64,000 bases of DNA from CAIYYX01 sp035530135 (GTDB lineage: Bacteria > Pseudomonadota > Gammaproteobacteria > Burkholderiales > Rhodocyclaceae): NCBI GenBank assembly GCA_035530135.1, contig DATKVJ010000142.1:68831-132830 (forward strand), written 5' to 3'. Shown here one piece after another: positions 63,301 through 64,000 of the stretch (the stretch's first letter is position 1; every line of letters begins with the position of its first letter). The position numbers and the translations under genes were made by a program. The notes under the pieces were generated by a model. That model searched no databases, was not told where the DNA came from, and was given only the letters and a program-made list of their open reading frames with translations.

Positions 63301-63676
63301 GGACAATGTCCGTTTGCAGGCGGAGGACGGGCGCGACCTGATTGTCAACGGTGGCTTCTCCCGCGGCCTGGATCGTTGGTTCTTCTCGGTTGACAGCGAC
63401 CTGCCATGGCATGTCTGGAGCCTTCCGTTCGATATTCTCTTCGACCAAGGTTGGCTGGGCGTCGTATCCCTCAGTTTGCTCGCTGGGTTGGCTTTGGTCC
63501 GTGCGGCGCGTGGCGCTTGGGCCGGCAACCTCGCCGCCGGCGCGGTGCTGGCGTCACTGTCAGGCTTCCTGGTGATCGGCGTGTTCGCAACCCTGACCGA
63601 TTCGCCTCGTTTCCTATTACTGTTTCTGCTGCTCACGTCATTCGGTAGTATGCGACAAGAAATCGATAGAATATAA
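60392..63676 (+). CDS. VanZ-like / O-antigen-ligase-like fusion membrane protein with jelly-roll-like loop
   Basis: A 1094-aa integral membrane protein. Residues about 1-150 are VanZ-like (FVTYGSLVPLDFHPRP, WIANCVLYVPLAFLT, EFTQLFFPPRTVSMNDIIAE). Residues about 165-310 and 360-435 look like further VanZ-like repeats (EVLAALPFGLLLGRR, GAHPDPSDILIAAFAVWA). After a linker, about 490-1094 form an O-antigen-ligase-like unit (VTFSRNGYVAFFVALA). This is interrupted by a long loop at about 860-990 with a carbohydrate-binding-module look (YLEQFIDVEPQHNYLLSLDV, NGGFSRGLDRWFFSVD) before the last helices. These modules are usually separate genes. It may polymerise or ligate the glycan in the periplasm; the pseudogene at 57988 is related to its ligase half. 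Confidence 0.85.
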   Translation: MSFGAASRQSAADPSSLWLGWLAYACFVTYGSLVPLDFHPRPLTEAWAAFQHIPMLVIGVEGRADWIANCVLYVPLAFLTASLVRGDKPSARRLLALVGSVIFCCVLAVTIEFTQLFFPPRTVSMNDIIAECLGSIIGMVLAMAWTRRFKGFLAAFSGDAARLWPCLLAAYALTYLVLSLFPYDFLLSHAEIEQKIASGTWGWLFAADSFSGGMFMAVVKLAAEVLAALPFGLLLGRRPSGWDDLSRAFLLGAALGLCIETAQWFLFSGISQGVSVLTRAVGVSAGAMLWRTNWDVTALAARIRRFGLALGALYLFALAAVNGWFWRAWGGVELAAKNFGEVRYLPFYYHYYTTETIALVSLISVGVMYAPIGLLAWAMRAGPLLTVSAAALTACVAEAGKLFLIGAHPDPSDILIAAFAVWAVKRLADQLAGVPTTRAEMPEREQMPRVAAEGHGQRRVKFSAQAMKAAAGWEAADARPPLKQRGAWIVPSGPGYAGLLAALLLVGWGVASFPFHPLLLGLLLATYAALVWRHPQLLVVAIPAALPVFDLAPWSGRFYFDEFDLLVLASLAVGYARVPAAPRSEGHDKVFSAIIALVGLSFAIGTVRGLLPWQAPDANSFINYHSPYNALRISKGALWAFLLFGLLRRLLAADQDIRRLFARGMVIGLAGTVAVVAWERLAFPGLLDFASDYRVTGPFSQMHIGGADIECFLTMAVPFLVLLLFQTRSLATRIAATALLLGTGYALTVTFSRNGYVAFFVALALVCLAAMVHSSKRWRRIAAFLPVALALAVAVPVFKAPFFQARMDQVGNDLKIRQAHWADALRIRDPGWATTVLGMGIGRYPETHYWRSSEQHAASYRLKVGAGNTFLRLGAGAALYLEQFIDVEPQHNYLLSLDVRSNQPNSGITVAICEKWLLTSFKCVRQTAKAGLEPGKWQHYQKRIESHEIGGHRTVKLALSNADSNAVLDVDNVRLQAEDGRDLIVNGGFSRGLDRWFFSVDSDLPWHVWSLPFDILFDQGWLGVVSLSLLAGLALVRAARGAWAGNLAAGAVLASLSGFLVIGVFATLTDSPRFLLLFLLLTSFGSMRQEIDRI

Positions 63677-63678
63677 GC

Positions 63679-63695
63679 ATAATGGAAAACATTAT
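63679..63695. terminator. Weak terminator-like inverted repeat after the ligase-fusion gene
   Basis: ATAATG (63679-63684) is mirrored by CATTAT (63690-63695) around GAAAA, followed about ten bases later by a TTTTT run. The stem is short and AT-rich. It lies just after the stop codon in an AT-rich boundary before the transposase gene. Confidence 0.3.
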
Positions 63696-63765
63696 AGATA
63701 TTACTTTTTAATAGCACGTGGTAACCGATAGTGACGGATACTTTTAGGCTCATTTCCAGCATGGC

Positions 63766-64000
63766 TTGGGAAATCTGACGCGGTCGCAGCGTCGGCAAGT
63801 GGCAGCCGATTTTGAAGCGGCTGAGCACAAGGCGGCATCCGTGGAAGTGATCGAGGACCAGTTGTCAGCGCGGCCAGACTGCCCACATTGCGGCAGCGCT
63901 CAGGTGGTCAGAAATGGCATTGCGGACGACCTGCAGCGGTTCAAATGCCGCGGGTGCGACCGGACGTTCAATGCGCTGACAGGCACGCCGCCGGCCAGGT
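63766..64000 (+). mobile_element. 5' part of a zinc-ribbon transposase gene (IS1595-like), cut by window end
   Basis: From about 63766 an open frame runs to the window edge: RSQRRQVAADFEAAEHKAAS, then a CxxC...CxxC zinc ribbon (DCPHCGSAQVVRNG, FKCRGCDRTFNALTGTP). That combination is the N-terminus of IS1595-type transposases. A TTG at 63766 is the first plausible start; there is no ATG in frame after the upstream stop. The terminal inverted repeat and target duplication cannot be defined because the right end is outside the window. Confidence 0.75.

Overview
The window is almost entirely one exopolysaccharide locus of the exosortase A (XrtA/EpsH) PEP-CTERM type. Gene content and order match the loci known from floc- and biofilm-forming Betaproteobacteria (Rhodocyclales, Burkholderiales and methylotroph relatives); that placement is inference from the locus type and base composition. 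No rRNA, tRNA or CRISPR array was seen. About 50 genes were assigned.

Layout. (1) 1-954: a frameshifted gene tail and an AT-rich leader with inverted repeats. (2) 955-11960, plus strand: initiating sugar-phosphate transferase, the PrsK/PrsR two-component pair (PrsR is a sigma54 activator), the TPR lipoprotein PrsT, a nucleotide-sugar dehydrogenase, a lytic transglycosylase and a trypsin-like protease. (3) 12165-33702, plus strand, very tightly packed: Wza-like export lipoprotein, Wzz-like chain-length protein, tyrosine autokinase, outer-membrane beta-barrel, AAA ATPase, WecB epimerase, deacetylase, FemAB protein, XrtA exosortase fused to EpsI, four glycosyltransferases, an amidotransferase, a CapK-like adenylating enzyme and an O-antigen-ligase-like protein, followed by a GT2/DUF2304 pair. 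(4) 33759-42231, plus strand, visibly more AT-rich: ArnE-like flippase subunit, GT-C transferase, TPR protein, GT-A protein, deacetylase, methyltransferase, Wzx flippase and glycosyltransferase. This looks like the strain-variable glycan cassette. (5) 42292-52135, minus strand: acetyltransferases, methyltransferases, deacetylase, asparagine-synthase-like protein, a PLP decarboxylase, GT2 and an acyl-CoA-ligase-like enzyme. (6) 52366-57971: GNAT/FemAB protein (plus), DegT aminotransferase (minus), then acyl carrier protein, two alpha/beta hydrolases and a glycosyltransferase (plus). (7) 57988-64000: an internally deleted O-antigen-ligase pseudogene, a PEP-CTERM protein behind a good sigma54 promoter, a small secreted protein, a 1094-aa VanZ/O-antigen-ligase fusion, and the 5' part of a transposase.

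How they fit. UndP-linked units are started by the first transferase, extended by the glycosyltransferases from dehydrogenated and epimerised HexNAc donors, flipped by Wzx, polymerised by ligase/Wzy-like proteins and exported through the Wzz/kinase/Wza/beta-barrel machinery. XrtA processes PEP-CTERM proteins whose expression PrsK/PrsR and sigma54 probably control. The least understood part is a carrier-protein module (ACP, adenylating ligase, decarboxylase, aminotransferase, two hydrolases with non-serine nucleophile positions and several GNAT-fold proteins). I infer that it makes and attaches an acyl or amino-acyl decoration; I regard it as the best candidate for an undescribed biochemical system here.
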